NCBI GenBank assembly: GCA_019426215.1
Contig: CM033391.1
Location: 9,784,708-9,848,707, forward strand
DNA: 64,000 nucleotides
Source: Buddleja alternifolia
Lineage: Eukaryota > Streptophyta > Magnoliopsida > Lamiales > Scrophulariaceae
Reading direction: 5' to 3'
Part shown: in pieces, positions 1 through 11,223 of the stretch
Numbering within the stretch: position 1 is the first letter of the stretch
Layout: each line of letters begins with the position of its first letter
Position numbers and translations under genes: made by a program
The notes under the pieces: model-generated
What the model saw: only the letters and a program-made list of their open reading frames with translations
Told to the model about the DNA's origin: nothing
The model's database searches: none

Positions 1-240
1 AATACTTGAGATTACCCAAGTCTTTTATCTTGAACTTGTCATCTAGCATCTGTTTCAAGTCTTGAATAACTCTCATGCTTGTACCAGTCATAACCACATC
101 ATCCACATACGCTAGTAATGCTATGAATTCATCTTGATCTGTTCTAGTGAAAAGAGAGTGATCACATTGGGATTGAGTGAAACCAGCATCCAAAAGTGTT
201 GAGGAAAATTTTAAAAACCATTGTCTGGATTCCTGCTTGA
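1..240 (-). pseudogene. Ty1/copia reverse transcriptase, downstream half of a split gene
   Basis: Read on the minus strand, this segment carries the copia RT signature YVDDVVMTG followed by DLKQMLDDKFKIKDLG, the usual copia RT context. The other side of the gene lies at 11765-12395 and stops at KSLYGL, while this piece starts at KQESRQW. In copia RTs the two are contiguous, so one RT gene was split by the Athila insertion at 241-11764. RNase H and the 3' LTR of this copia element are left of the window. No stop codon is seen in this piece. Confidence 0.9.
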
Positions 241-1473
241 TGATAAGTTCACATTTTACGATTATTTACCCCCTTTATATAGGTATTTTCGTCGCAGTTT
301 AGTAATGATAATCCCGCATGTTGCTTTGATTTGTTGTCATTTCAAGTGTACAGGGATTCAAGTTGAATAGATCGATAATCGAGTGAGAAGGCTGAAGAAA
401 AGGCGCAAAGCAAGTGAAAAGCTGGATTCTGTCTTTCTGAAACGCGGTCTAGGACTGCGGTCCTATTGGGTGGACCACGGTCTGCCACATTTCAGACCGC
501 GGTTCGTTTTCCCATGCCCTAGTTTTAGTCTGCCGTTTTTGCCCTTTTTGGGTCACTTTTTACCTACCAAAAGGATGATTCTTGCTCTCCAAGTCCCAAG
601 GAAGCTTGAAGAGTCATTTTTCATCATAAAATCTTGGAATCACACTTTGTAATAGGGAGTAATTCAACTCTTTCTCTTAGATTAGTATATCAACTTTGTC
701 TTTTGGAAATATTGGAATATTTTTGTTGCAAGTATGAGCTAAGTATCTTTGTGGTTAGGTTATGTGAATACTTTGTGATATTTTGTGTTTAATAAATTCC
801 TAGTTTCCGGATTTATTACATTCTTGTTGCATGTTTGATTTTTATGCTTAATGCTTGCACATGCTTGATCACCATGTGTTTGATTTAATGCTTTGTCTTG
901 AGACCGAGAGGAGATAGATAAAGGTAGATCATAAAATCAAATATCATAACGTAACAATTGACTAGAGATAGAATCAATTGCGTTGTGTGGCTTTTTGTGA
1001 TAAGATGACCCTAGTGAATGTAGGATCTTCGTAAGCAAGGAATCCCTTTGAACCTTAATGCATGTTAGTTAATTCAATCTTCACTATAGAGATATGGGAA
1101 GTTATTAACTAGTATAGGATCGTTATTTCAAGAGATTGAGTAATGAATACATTAGGGGATTTCGGAATAACAAGGGTATTCTAAAAATCCAGGTAATTTA
1201 GAGTTTGTGAACATAAGATAGAACATAGTAGGATCATAACCTAATCATCTCTTTCCATTTGATATAATACCTTGTTTATCATATAGTTGTCTTTAATTAT
1301 TTTCATAGTTCAACCATCTATCATCTTATAATTTGATTTAGCTTAGAGTTAGGTAATATAACAATTACGAGCATGGAATCCAATTGTCCCTGTGGAGACG
1401 ATACACCCCGGGCTAATAGTCCACTTTATTACATTGCACGACCTAGTATACTTGCTAGGAATCACACGTGTCA
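241..1473 (+). repeat. 5' LTR of Athila-1 (1233 bp)
   Basis: It begins TGATAAGTTCACATTTTACG and ends GTGTCA directly before the primer-binding site. The first about 500 bases recur at 10737-11223 (direct) and 11242-11764 (inverted). It holds several diverged copies of the GACCGCGGTC palindrome near 440-505. It lacks a 20-bp internal duplication (beginning GCCATGACAAG) present in both other LTR fragments. Confidence 0.93.
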
Positions 1474-1478
1474 AGTTT

Positions 1479-1498
1479 TTGGCTCCGTTGCCGGGGAC
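1479..1498 (+). other. Primer-binding site matching tRNA-Asp
   Basis: TTGGCTCCGTTGCCGGGGAC lies five bases after the LTR end. It is complementary, with one mismatch (CT for CG), to the 3' end of plant tRNA-Asp(GUC), the known primer of Athila-type elements. The second Athila-type element in this window has the unmutated version at 35876-35894. Confidence 0.9.
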
Positions 1499-1629
1499 AA
1501 TTGTGTTATTTGATATTGTAATTCACCTATCTATTCTAAGACTAAGTTGCTATTTTTGCATTTTGGTTTGCTGTTTTTATGTTTTAAATCTTTTGATTCT
1601 ATTGTTAGGTTGATCTCTTTGAGTAGTGT

Positions 1630-3156
1630 ATGGCCCGCACATCTCAAGGAGACCTTGAAGATTTTGATCCGGAGATCGAGCGAACTTTCAATAGAAAAAG
1701 ACGAGCACAAAAACAAAATGAGAATCAATTTAAGGCAATGGAAAAGAACAATCTCATCAATCTAGAGGACCCGGGAATTCAAGCCACGGTTGCTGCCACT
1801 TTAGCACAAAGACAAGAACAAGTTCCTCGCCCTTTACGTGATTATATGCAACCCACTGTTCATGGAGCCGCTGGTGCTATTGTACTACCCACGGTAGAAG
1901 CAAACAATTTTACAATTTCACCGGCTATCCTCCAACTCATTTCCAATGAACAATATCGGGGTGCAGCGGATGAGGCACCACATGCTCATATCACCAAGTT
2001 CCTTGGCTATTTGAGCACATTTCGACAAACTGGAGTGACCGATGATGCTATTAGAATGAGACTCTTTCCGTTCTCATTGAGGGATAAAGCAAGAGCCTGG
2101 CTTGACTCATTGCCAACTGCATCCATTCATACTTGGGACCAGTTGGTGGAGAAGTTTTTGAGTAAGTACTTTCCACAGGGGAAAACAGCCGCTATCAAGG
2201 TTGAGATACAAGGTTTTCAACAAATTGAAGGGGAGTCACTATATGAAGCACTTGAAAGATTCAAGGAACTTCTCCGAAAATGCCCTCACCATGGTTTTGC
2301 AGTTTGGACTCAAGTGACCATCTTTTATCAAGGCCTTGGACCCGGCCTTCGCACTCATCTTGACGCAACTGCGGGTGGTTCACTTATGAATTTACCACCA
2401 CTAGTGGCTTGGGATACGATCGATAGAATGTCGGAAAATAACTACTAATGGCCTACCGAGAGAGTAATACTTCTAAAGAAAGCAAGTGGAGTTTATGAAG
2501 TGGAGGCTTCCACTTCACTAGCTAATCAAGTAGAGTTATTGCACAAGAAATTGGATACTATGAATTTGTCGGTAAACCAAGTGCAAACGTTGTGTGAAAA
2601 TTGTGGTGGAAATCATCACCTTACGGAGTGTCAACATGGTAGTCCATCTTATCAATCCGAATGTGTTGAAAATGCGAATTATGTGCATAATTCAAATAGG
2701 ACACAAAACGACCCATTTTCTGAAAGGTATAACCCGGGGTAGAGAAATCACCCGAACTTCTCATGGAGTAATAACAACAATGTGGTGAAGCAACCCCCCG
2801 GATTTCAAACACATGGTGATAGACCGCTATTTCAACGCCAAGGGGGTTTTCAACCCAACACATTTCACAAACAAGGAGGCTCCCAACCACAAGAAAAGAG
2901 CCCGAGTTTTGAGGAATTGATGCTCCAATATATAAAGAAAAATGATGAATATATAAAGAAAAATGATGAGAGGAGCCACAACCTTGAAATTAACATGAGC
3001 AACATACAAACTCAATTGGGACAATTGGTTAGTCAACTTTCGGTAAAACACCGGGGTCACTACCTAGCGATACATAAAAGAACCCGAAAGAGCAGATTCA
3101 GGCCATCGCATTGCGAAGTGGTAAAGAAATACGTGCTGAAAATTCCCAGAAATTAG
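1630..3156 (+). pseudogene. Athila-1 gag (capsid, zinc knuckle), interrupted
   Basis: It opens with MARTSQGDLEDFDPEIERTF, an Athila-type gag start. A retrotransposon gag domain follows (FLGYLSTFRQTGVTDDAIRM, then ARAWLDSLP and EKFLSKYFP). The frame is broken by TAA at 2446-2448, just before WPTER, and by TAG at 2740, just before RNHPNFSW; both stops sit inside conserved sequence and the frame reopens at once. A zinc knuckle CENCGGNHHLTEC lies near 2611-2650. A short imperfect repeat (YIKKNDE twice) lies near 2930-2970. The region then runs into RSGKEIR and the palindrome cluster before protease. Confidence 0.9.
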
Positions 3157-3161
3157 AATCC

Positions 3162-3238
3162 GACCGCGGTCCAACAATCCAGTGTCAGAAGAAGACCGCG
3201 GTCCTGAACAGTGGTCCAATACTGAGCAGACCGCGGTC
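3162..3238 (+). repeat. Three copies of palindrome GACCGCGGTC between gag and protease
   Basis: Perfect 10-bp palindromes occupy 3162-3171, 3194-3203 and 3229-3238. The spacer after the first copy (CAACAATCCAG) resembles that after the first copy of the 7325-7417 cluster (TTACAATCCAG), so the clusters are related by duplication. No known retrotransposon function is assigned to this motif. Confidence 0.9.
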
Positions 3239-3367
3239 CAACTGCCTGCTTCGGATGGCTTCGACTCTGCGTCCCGTGCAGCTCATGTACCAGTGCAGCC
3301 TCGTCCACCCTTTCCTCTTGCACTATAAAGGGGGAAACTCGATGCTCAATTTCTTAAATTCATAGAA

Positions 3368-4633
3368 ATGTTTAAACAATTGCGCATTAACATTCCTTTT
3401 GCAAATGTTATCCTTCAAATGCCAAGCTATGCTAAGTTTCTTAAGGAGATTCTTTCGAACAAACGCAAGCTTGAGGAACATGCCACCGTTGCACTCACCG
3501 AGGAATGTTCCGCAATACTTCAAAATAAGCTTCCCCCTAAGCTTAAGGATCCAGGGAGTTTCTCGATCCCTTACACCATTGGCTCTCTTACTTTCTCTAA
3601 AGTTCTTTGTGATTTAGGAGCAAGTATTAATCTACTTCCTTTCTCGCTTTTCAGGAAGTTGGGATTCGGAGAACCAAAGCCAACCACAGTTTCTCTCCAA
3701 TTGGCGGATCGATCCATTAAGTACCCACGGGGGATGGTAGAAGACGTACTAGTCAAAGTTGATAATTTCATCTTTCCGGTGGACTTTATAGTTTTGGACA
3801 TGGAAGAAGACGTCGAGATGCCACTTATTTTGGGTCGTCCACTCTTGAATACAGGTAAAGCTTTAATTGATATAGCTAATGGTAAGCTCATACTAAGAGT
3901 AGGTGGTGATCATGCTACTTTCAATGTGTATCAAGCAATGAGGCCTCCTTCCCCTGCTCCCACTTGTTTTCGAATTGATGTTGTTGATCATGCCTCTGTT
4001 GAGTATTTTCAGCTTCACAGTTATGATGACCCACTAAAGACATGCTTAATTGGTCCTACAGATAAAGAGGCCGACGTGGAGCATTTACAAGAGACATTGG
4101 CTAGCCTAGAAGCCAATCCGCATCATAAGCGGGGTTACCGACCAAGATTCGAATCTTTAGACCGCCCACTAGCCTCTCCACCAAAGCCATCTATAGAAGA
4201 ACCTCCGAAACTCGAACTCAAACCTCTACCTTCTCATTTAAAATATGTTTTCCTTAATACTTCAGAAACCTTACCTATGATTATTTCTTCATCTTTGACA
4301 GAAAGCATGGAAGAAAAGCTTTTGCGAGTGTTGAGAAAGCATAAGAAAGCGTTCGGTTGGAAAATCGTAGATATTAAGGGAATTAGTCCAGCAATTTGTA
4401 TGCATAAAATCTTAATGGAGGACAATTACAAGACCACAGTCCAACCTCCAAGGAGATTAAACCCAATGATGCAAGAGGTAGTGAAAAAGGAAGTGATTAA
4501 ATTGCTTGACTCAGGTATCATATATCCTATTTCTGATAGTGCATGGGTAATTCCAACCCAAGTCGTGCCAAAGAAAAGAGGAATAACTGTATCTCCAATG
4601 AGAAAAATGAGTTACTCCCAACTCGTACGGTGA
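3368..4633 (+). pseudogene. Athila-1 aspartic protease and start of reverse transcriptase
   Basis: This is an open 421-codon frame. The protease active-site block LCDLGASINLLP lies near 3607-3642, in the form used by Athila-type elements. PLILGRPLL follows near 3820. The later part leads into RT with PPRRLNPMMQ and SDSAWVIPTQVVPKK. The frame is then lost by an indel near 4590-4600, and RT continues in another frame. It is part of a gag-pol polyprotein, so no independent start is expected. Confidence 0.9.
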
Positions 4634-5217
4634 CGGGTTGGCGTGTGTGCATTGACTATAGGAAATTGAATGATGCTACTAGAAAAGATCACTTTCCACT
4701 TCCCTTCATTGACCAAATGCTAGAAAGGTTAGCGGGACATGAATTTTATTGTTTTTTAGATGGTTATTCGAGATATAATCAAATTGCTATTTCACCTGAG
4801 GATTAAGAAAAAACTACTTTCACTTGTCCTTATGGTACATTTGTTTATAGAAGAATGCCATTTGGGCTTTGTAATGCACCCGCCACCTTTCAGCGGTGTA
4901 TGATGGCTATCTTTCATGACATGGTTGCAAATTTTATTAAGATATTCATGGACGACTTCTCTGTTTTCGGATCTTCATTTGATGCTTGCTTGACTAATTT
5001 GTCATTGGTTTTACAGAGATGTGAGGACACTAACCTTGTTTTAAATTGGGAGAAGTGTCACTTTATGGTACAGGAGGGCATAGTTTTGGGCCATCGTATC
5101 TCACAAAAGGGCATTGAGGTAGATCCCGCTAAAGTGGAAGTAATTGAAAAACTTCCTCCTCCCACATCTGTCAAAGGAGTGAGGAGTTTCTTGGGTCACG
5201 CCGGGTTTTACAGATAG
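4543..5217 (+). pseudogene. Athila-1 reverse transcriptase core
   Basis: RT motifs appear in order: VCIDYRKLNDATRKDHFPLP, FIDQMLERLAGHEFYCFLDG, MPFGLCNAPATFQRCM and FMDDFSVFG (the catalytic YXDD-type motif, here FMDD, as is common in this group). A stop TAA replaces a codon at 4804 between SPED and EKTTFTCP. Another stop (5215-5217) falls inside HAGFYR-FIKNFS. The copy is not functional. Confidence 0.92.
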
Positions 5218-5760
5218 TTCATTAAGAATTTCTCAGATATTTCTAAACCTCTGTCTAACCTCCTCATCAAAGATGTATCATTTTATTTTGATGCTTCATG
5301 CTTGCAGGCATTTCACACTCTTCGAGAAAAGTTGATCATGGTTCCTGTGATGGTAGCACCCGATTGGAGCCTCCCATTTGAGCTAATGTGCGATGCCAGC
5401 AGCTTTGCAGTCGGTGCAGTCCTTGGTCAATTCAAGGACAAGGTATTTAGAATGATTTACTATGCTAGTAAAACACTTAATGATGCACAATAGAATTATG
5501 CAACTACTGAAAAAGAGTTACTAGTTGTCGTATTCGCCTTTGATAAGTCCCACTCATACCTTGTCATGAATAAAGTGATTGTATACACCGACCATTCGGC
5601 TCTTAAGTACCTCCTCTATAAAAAGATGCCAAACATAGGTTAATCCAATGGATTCTGTTGCTACAAGAATATGACTTAGAGATTAGAGGCAAAAAAGGGG
5701 TAGAAAACGTTGTAGCGGACCACCTATCCAGAATTGAGGAATATCGGGTAGATACTTTAG
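5218..5760 (+). pseudogene. Athila-1 RNase H and connection domain
   Basis: RNase H begins with the first catalytic region FELMCDASSFAVGAVLGQ (near 5369-5420). It continues through NYATTEKELL and YTDHSALKYLL, and closes with [14 protein letters not shown]. Stops at 5491-5493 and about 5641, plus a frame change near 5645, break it. Confidence 0.88.
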
Positions 5761-7113
5761 ATGAGACACCAATATCAGAAGATTTCCCGGATGAACATCT
5801 CTATGCTATCGTTAATGGACCCCACCCTTGGTATGCTGATTTTGCAAATTATCTTGTCACGAAGGAACTTCCTCCAGATCTTACTTATCATCAGAGGAAG
5901 AAATTCCTATCTGAAGTTAAGCACTATCTGTGGGATGATCCCTTTCTATTTAAGGTGTGCAGATCGGATTATCCAGAGGTGTGTTCTATTTGAGGAGACA
6001 ATGTCCATTCTAAGCCACTGTCATGATGGTGTCGTTAGTGGACACTTCGGAGCCACTAAGACCGCTCTCAAGGTGCTACAGTCAGGTTTCTTCTGACCTA
6101 CTTTATTTAAAGATAGTCATGCTTTTATTGCATCATGTGATAAATGCCAACGTGTTGGCAATATTTCTCGATAGCATGAGATGCCTTTAAATAATATGCT
6201 GGAATGTGAGCTTTTTGATGTGTGGAGAATTGATTTTATGGGTCATTTTCCTAGTTCTCATTCCCACAAATACATACTAGTAGCAGTTGATTACATTTCA
6301 AAGTGGGTTGAAGCCGATGCCTTGCAAACTAATGATGCTCGGGTAGTGATAAGATTTTTAAAGAAGCATATTTTTACTCATTTTGGCACTCCCCGAGCAA
6401 TCATTAGCGATGGTGGCACCCATTTTTGGAACAAGCATTTTGACGCTCTTTTAACTAAATATGGTGTCACTCACAAGGTCTCTACCCCATATCACCCTCA
6501 AACGAGTGGACAAGTTGAAGTGTCAAATAGGGAACTTAAACGCATCCTAGAGAAAACGGTTAGTTCCTCTAGGAAGGATTGGTCTCTCAAGTTAGATGAT
6601 GCCCTTTGGGCATATCGGACTGCGTTTAAAACCCCTATAGGCATGTCACCTTATCGTCTCGTTTTCAGGAAAGCATGTCACCTCCCCGTCGAGCTTAAGC
6701 ATAGGGCGTATTGGGCTATCAAAATGCTTAACTTTGATATGCAAGTTGTAGTTCAAAACAAGTTGCTCCAACTCAACGAGCTTGATGAATTTCGACGTGA
6801 GGCTTATGAGAATGTGAAGTTGTATAAGGAAAGAACTAAGAAATGGCATGAACAACGCCTCACACCTCGGGAATTTAAAGTTAGGGATGTGGTACTTCTA
6901 TAGAATTCTCGTCTTCGCCTTTTTCCCAAAAACTCCGCTCAAAGTGGTCGGGACCCTTCACTATTACTAAGGTTTTTTCATCCGGAGCCATTGAGATTTC
7001 TGACGAAGTGAAGGGCGCTTTTACCATAAACGGGCACCGATTGAAGCATTATTCTCATCACGGATGGAGCAAGGACAAGCAAAATGTCCCGCTCTACGAT
7101 CCATTTCCATGAC
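5761..7113 (+). pseudogene. Athila-1 integrase
   Basis: The N-terminal H2C2 zinc finger is seen as HCHDGVVSGHFG followed by CDKCQ (6018-6160), with stops at 6094-6096 and about 6174. The core then runs open from 6181 to 6903. Its acidic residues are in [18 protein letters not shown] and [11 protein letters not shown], matching the D,D-35-E layout. The C-terminal part (INGHRLKHYSHHGW) continues to about 7113 through a stop at 6901 and a frame change. It would integrate cDNA into host DNA, but this copy is inactive. Confidence 0.92.
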
Positions 7114-7125
7114 CCACACTCGAAA

Positions 7126-7171
7126 AGTCAAGCTAATGACTATAAACAAGCGCTTCGTGGGAGGCAACCCA
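7126..7171 (+). other. Conserved post-pol block of Athila elements
   Basis: The block begins AGTCAAGCTAATGAC and ends GGGAGGCAACCCA. Nearly the same block follows the ORF of the non-autonomous element at 36970-37016, although most of the intervening sequence differs. It is noncoding in both. Its conservation suggests an RNA-level role such as splicing, packaging or translation of the downstream ORF; that role is inferred. Confidence 0.8.
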
Positions 7172-8160
7172 CATTTCTACATGCTTTCTTTCATTTTCGT
7201 TCTCTTCTTTTCGTTTTTGTTTTCGTCAGCTGAATTAGTTCAATTTATCGTTTCAGGGAATCGTGCCGTCAGGGATGTTGCATTCTTTCTTGGAAAAATT
7301 CAATTGTTCAACACCTGGTCACCAGACCGCGGTCTTACAATCCAGGGGGTCACAATTTCAGCACCAGACCGCGGTCCAAGAATCCTGTAGCCATTTTTTT
7401 GGAGGCAGACCGCGGTCCTGCACAGAAACAGCAGCAACATAAGGTCTGTTTGGGTTCAATTTTTCATTCCCCTTTCACATTTTATCAACCCTAGACGCGG
7501 CCTTGAGCATATCCCCCACCCGAATCCGAAACTCTTTCACTTCAAAACATCAAAATCACCCCTACCCATCACATTTTCGACCTTTCCATCTCTTTTCCAC
7601 CGATCAATTTCGGATTTTAGGTCTCCTTGCGCGATTTTGGGTAGGGTTCTTGCTTTGGCCGAATTTTGTTTCAAATCTTCAAATTGTGGTGCGATTTGTG
7701 CTCGTTTTCAACCTTCTACGAGCCAATTTGTTCGAGTTACTCAGCTTGGAGATCGATATATGCAAATATTGTACATGTGGGGGCTGTTTGTGCACTCTCC
7801 ATAAAAGCAGGGGCTGTTTATGAAATTTTTCGGAGTTCAATTGGGACAAATTGGCAAAACGTTCTCACTTTTAAGCATCTCCGGGATTATTTTTGGTTGG
7901 TAAGGACTTTCGCTCTCCATTGTATTCTTCGTCTATTCATGTGCCTTGCCGGCGTATAGTGTGCTTGATTGGGGTTGTTGATATATTGGAATATCTATTC
8001 GTAATTCTTGTTTGGTGAAGATTATATTGGGGTGTTGAATTTGGATTGTTGCTGGCATTGTGGTTCATTTCATAGTCTGTTGGTGTGCTAGGGGGTCATT
8101 ATTGTCGGGGTTTTCATTGAGTTTGAACTTTCTAGCATCTATTTGAGTGTCACCGATACA
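7172..8160 (+). other. Athila-1 spacer between integrase and the extra ORF
   Basis: No convincing coding sequence was seen. It contains the second cluster of three GACCGCGGTC palindromes (7325-7417) and pyrimidine-rich stretches. Such a spacer between pol and the env-position ORF is usual in Athila-type elements. Confidence 0.7.
7325..7417 (+). repeat. Second cluster of three GACCGCGGTC palindromes
   Basis: Perfect copies lie at 7325-7334, 7367-7376 and 7408-7417. Each is set in AGACCGCGGTC(C/T). Spacing is about 41 bases, compared with 32-35 in the 3162-3238 cluster. The motif contains CCGCGG. Confidence 0.9.
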
Positions 8161-9299
8161 ATGCGCCCTAGAAAACGTTGCGCCGCTGATGCCTCTACTT
8201 CTCAGGCTTCTCCTTCACCACAAGAGCCCGATGAACCCGAGACTCCTCCTTATGATGAGACCAAATTTGTGAGTTTTGAGGCTTCTGAACGTTATAGTTA
8301 GACTTTCTTATCCAAGAATTCAGTGTTTGAGCGAGGCATCAGTGTCACACGTAAAAACCAAGACGTCCTCCATCGAATCAACACCCGAGGATGGACGAAA
8401 TTTGTGGCCACCCCTCAGCCTGCTGTTGTTCTCTCTGTGGTCCATGAGTTTTATGCTAATGCTCATGATTTATCTCTCACTAAAAAAACATAAAAAGGTT
8501 AAGGTGTGGGGTGTGTCGGTTAAATTTGACAAGCAAACTATCAATGAACTCTTTGAGCTTCCATACGTGGGGAACGAGGCCTTTCTACAATTTGATCCCG
8601 ACTGTAGTGCTATTATGCAATACATTTGCTACCCCGGGTCCACTTGGATTATGACTCGGAATGAGCCGGTCAAGTTTCCGCGTTCTTGTCTCCTTCCCCA
8701 GGCTAAGCTATGGTATCTCTTCATTACAGCCCGTCTACTTCCCACCACATCTGTCAATATGGTATTGAAGATCTGTGTTACACTCCTATATGCCATTATG
8801 AGTGGCGTCAGCATCGATGTGGGCCGTTTGTGGCAAAAATCTCTGTTAAAATCCATTGTTAAGAGCACAACGCAGAACTTGGCTCATCCTCATTTGACGA
8901 CGGCTCTAGCTCGAAAGGCTGGTGTCTCCATTCTTTCTTCTGAGGCCACAATGAAGCCTATGGGGGATCTTGATGATGATAGCATTTCTGTACTGCTTGC
9001 ACCGCTTCATGCGAATGCCGATATTGATGATGCGCCTCCTGATATGCAGGCTCCAGCTGTCCCTCATATTGCCCCCCGTTCTCAGAATGCGAGGTATGAA
9101 CACCTCGAGACACAGATTTAGGCTTTGAAGACGAATGTGCGTGATGGTTTTGACGAGGTGATGGAGGCTTTACAAGGGATTCATAGACAGATGGACCAAG
9201 CTGAGCGGTGCCAGAAGCGCCTGTGGGATTATCAGATGGCTAGGTTTTATTGGCAGCTTTTTCACCTTCTTGCTCATTTACTACTTGGACATCCGTGAG
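8161..9299 (+). pseudogene. Athila-1 extra ORF (putative plant transposon protein type), broken
   Basis: From ATG 8161 the frame encodes MRPRKRCAADASTSQ, meets TAG at 8299-8301, and continues with FERGISVTRK, INTRGWTKFV and VVHEFYANAHDLSL. A frameshift at an A-run near 8480 moves reading to the frame 8276-9121, with VKVWGVSVKFD, LFELPYVGNE, LLPQAKLWYLFITARLLPTT and LLYAIMSGVSIDVGR. After TAG at 9119 the frame stays open to 9299, with a helical, charged tail. The pattern matches proteins annotated in plants as putative plant transposon protein, which occupy the env position of Athila elements. No signal peptide or membrane anchor is evident, so an envelope role is not supported. Confidence 0.8.
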
Positions 9300-10724
9300 C
9301 TTCAGCTATCGGGGACGTCTTTCTTTCCCTTACTATTACATGTTTATGTCCGCTCATTGGGGACAATGTGCTAGATTGGTTGGGGGTGGTTTAGACGTCC
9401 CAATTTAATTATGATGTGGCGATTTGGCGCAATTTGTATTCATTTGTTAAATTTCATACTTGATTTGGTGTTAGCAAGTAAAGCTTTGTTGAGTTTTAAA
9501 TTCGTGTTTTGTTATATCTTGGCTTGGAGCATGATTTGTTTGAGCGTCTCCACTTTATCTAAGATGAGATCCTTCGTCTTTGATCAACATATCGTATTTT
9601 ATACCTTGAAAGCCTTTTTAGCCATGATTATGTGAATTTTTTTGAGGATGTAAAGCATTGAACTTTCACTTTTGTCGACTTTGAAGTGTGTATTGATTGT
9701 GCGAAGTCATGAAATGATTTAGGTCATCTTTCATTGTCTTTAGCCATACAATTAGCCTTCACTATATTGCATATCTCTAGGCCTTGGATTGAGCTTTATT
9801 GATAAGAATGGAGTGTGCTAAGCACACTAGAAACCACCATTCGCTTTTCTTTCATAAGCCACGCCAATCACCCTCTAGCCTAAAAGTAAAACAAAGTCTA
9901 ATTTCTAATTGAGAGAGCATGGAACTTCATATCATTTGTCAATTATTTGGGTATACACTTTGTTTTGGGTATTGAGGCTCATTGATTAGTGGTTTAGAAG
10001 GTGGTGTTGTTCTTGCTTGTGATAAATAATTGGAGGTTTGGATTTTATGTGAAAAGAGGAGATGAGATGAAGAACTGAAAATTGGCTAAATAGTCGAGAA
10101 AAAAAAATTAGTTATCTCGACTAGGCTATGAAATGGAACTCCATTGTGAATTGATTGGCTGTGGAATCATTACGCCCCGGTATCAAAAGAAATAAGTTTG
10201 GGGGTTATGTGAAAAAAAAAGTGATAAGTGATGAGATGTAGAGATTTGTTCGGTTGATAAGTGAGTGTTTAGCTTGATGATATTGAGTTGTATGCTCTCT
10301 TGAATTTAGTCATTTTATCCATATATTCCCGTCCAAGCCATTACCTAGCCTTACATTACAAGCCGAAAAGACCTTTTGATCGTGACTTTCACAGTTCATG
10401 CATACCGATAGGTTAACAAGTATTGGAGTGTTTTAATGTCTTTAGTATCTAATAGGTTTGCATAATCTTGTTTAACGTGAGCTCTTGGCATAAAAATGGA
10501 TATGGAGTTCATGATTTAGAGATGGAGTCGAAGATGTTTTGGAGGCTTTCAAATTGTTGAGTGTTCTAGGTAAAGTGTAACTTGTCATAATCATTTTCGA
10601 GGTTTAATTTTTGCCTTTATGTGTGAAGTTGCCAATTTTCAAAAAAAGATCCCAAATCAAATTGTAAAATATGAACTTATGAATACTTGTTCGCCATTTA
10701 TAGATCGAGACGATCTAAGCCTAG
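9300..10724 (+). other. Athila-1 3' noncoding region
   Basis: No coding sequence was recognised. It includes CATTGGGGACAATGTG near 9357 and purine tracts (TTGGGGGTGG near 9378, AAGTTTGGGGG near 10193). These match motifs at 37301-37330 of the second Athila-type element. They may be internal polypurine tracts; that is inference. Confidence 0.65.
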
Positions 10725-10736
10725 TTGGGGGGTAGT
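10725..10736 (+). other. Polypurine tract before the Athila-1 3' LTR
   Basis: TTGGGGGGTAGT directly precedes the TGATAAGTTC start of the 3' LTR, where plus-strand priming is expected. Confidence 0.85.
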
Positions 10737-11223
10737 TGATAAGTTCACATTTTACGATTATTTACCCCCTTTATATAGGTATTTTCGTCACAGTTTAGTA
10801 ATGATAATCCCGCATGTTGCTTTGATTTGTTGTCATTTCATGTGTACAGGGATTCAAGTTAAATAGATCGATAATTGAGTGAGAAGGCCGAAGAAAAGGC
10901 GCAAAGCAAGTGAAAAGCTGGATTCTATCTTTCTAGACCGCGGTCTACCACGTTTCAGACCGCGGTCCGTTTTCCCGTGCCCTAGTTTTAGTCCGCCATT
11001 TTTGGGTCACTTTTTACCTACCAAAAGGATGATTCTTGCTCTCCAAGTCCCAAGGAAGCCATGACAAGTCCCAAGGAAGCTTGAAGAGTCATTTTTCATC
11101 ATAAAATCTTGGAATCACACTTTGTAATAGGGAGTAATTCAACTCTTTCTCTTAGATTAGTATATCAACTATGTCTTTTGGAAATATTGGATTATCTTTT
11201 GTTGCAAGTATGAGCTAAGTATC
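10737..11223 (+). repeat. Truncated 3' LTR of Athila-1
   Basis: It matches LTR positions 1 to about 507 (241-747 of the window) and stops at AGTATC, so about 730 bases of the LTR 3' end are missing. It differs from the 5' LTR by a deletion in the palindrome region and by a 20-bp duplication (GCCATGACAAGTCCCAAGGA). It contains perfect palindromes at 10936-10945 and 10958-10967. Confidence 0.92.

Noticed and set aside
3162..7417. Regularly spaced repeats that look like a small CRISPR array
   Set aside because: The repeats are 10-bp palindromes in two clusters of three inside a plant retrotransposon, with variable, partly related spacers and no cas genes.
7503..7959. Open frames of 97-106 codons after the Athila-1 integrase
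   Set aside because: No recognisable domain. They lie in the spacer before the extra ORF and overlap each other in different frames.
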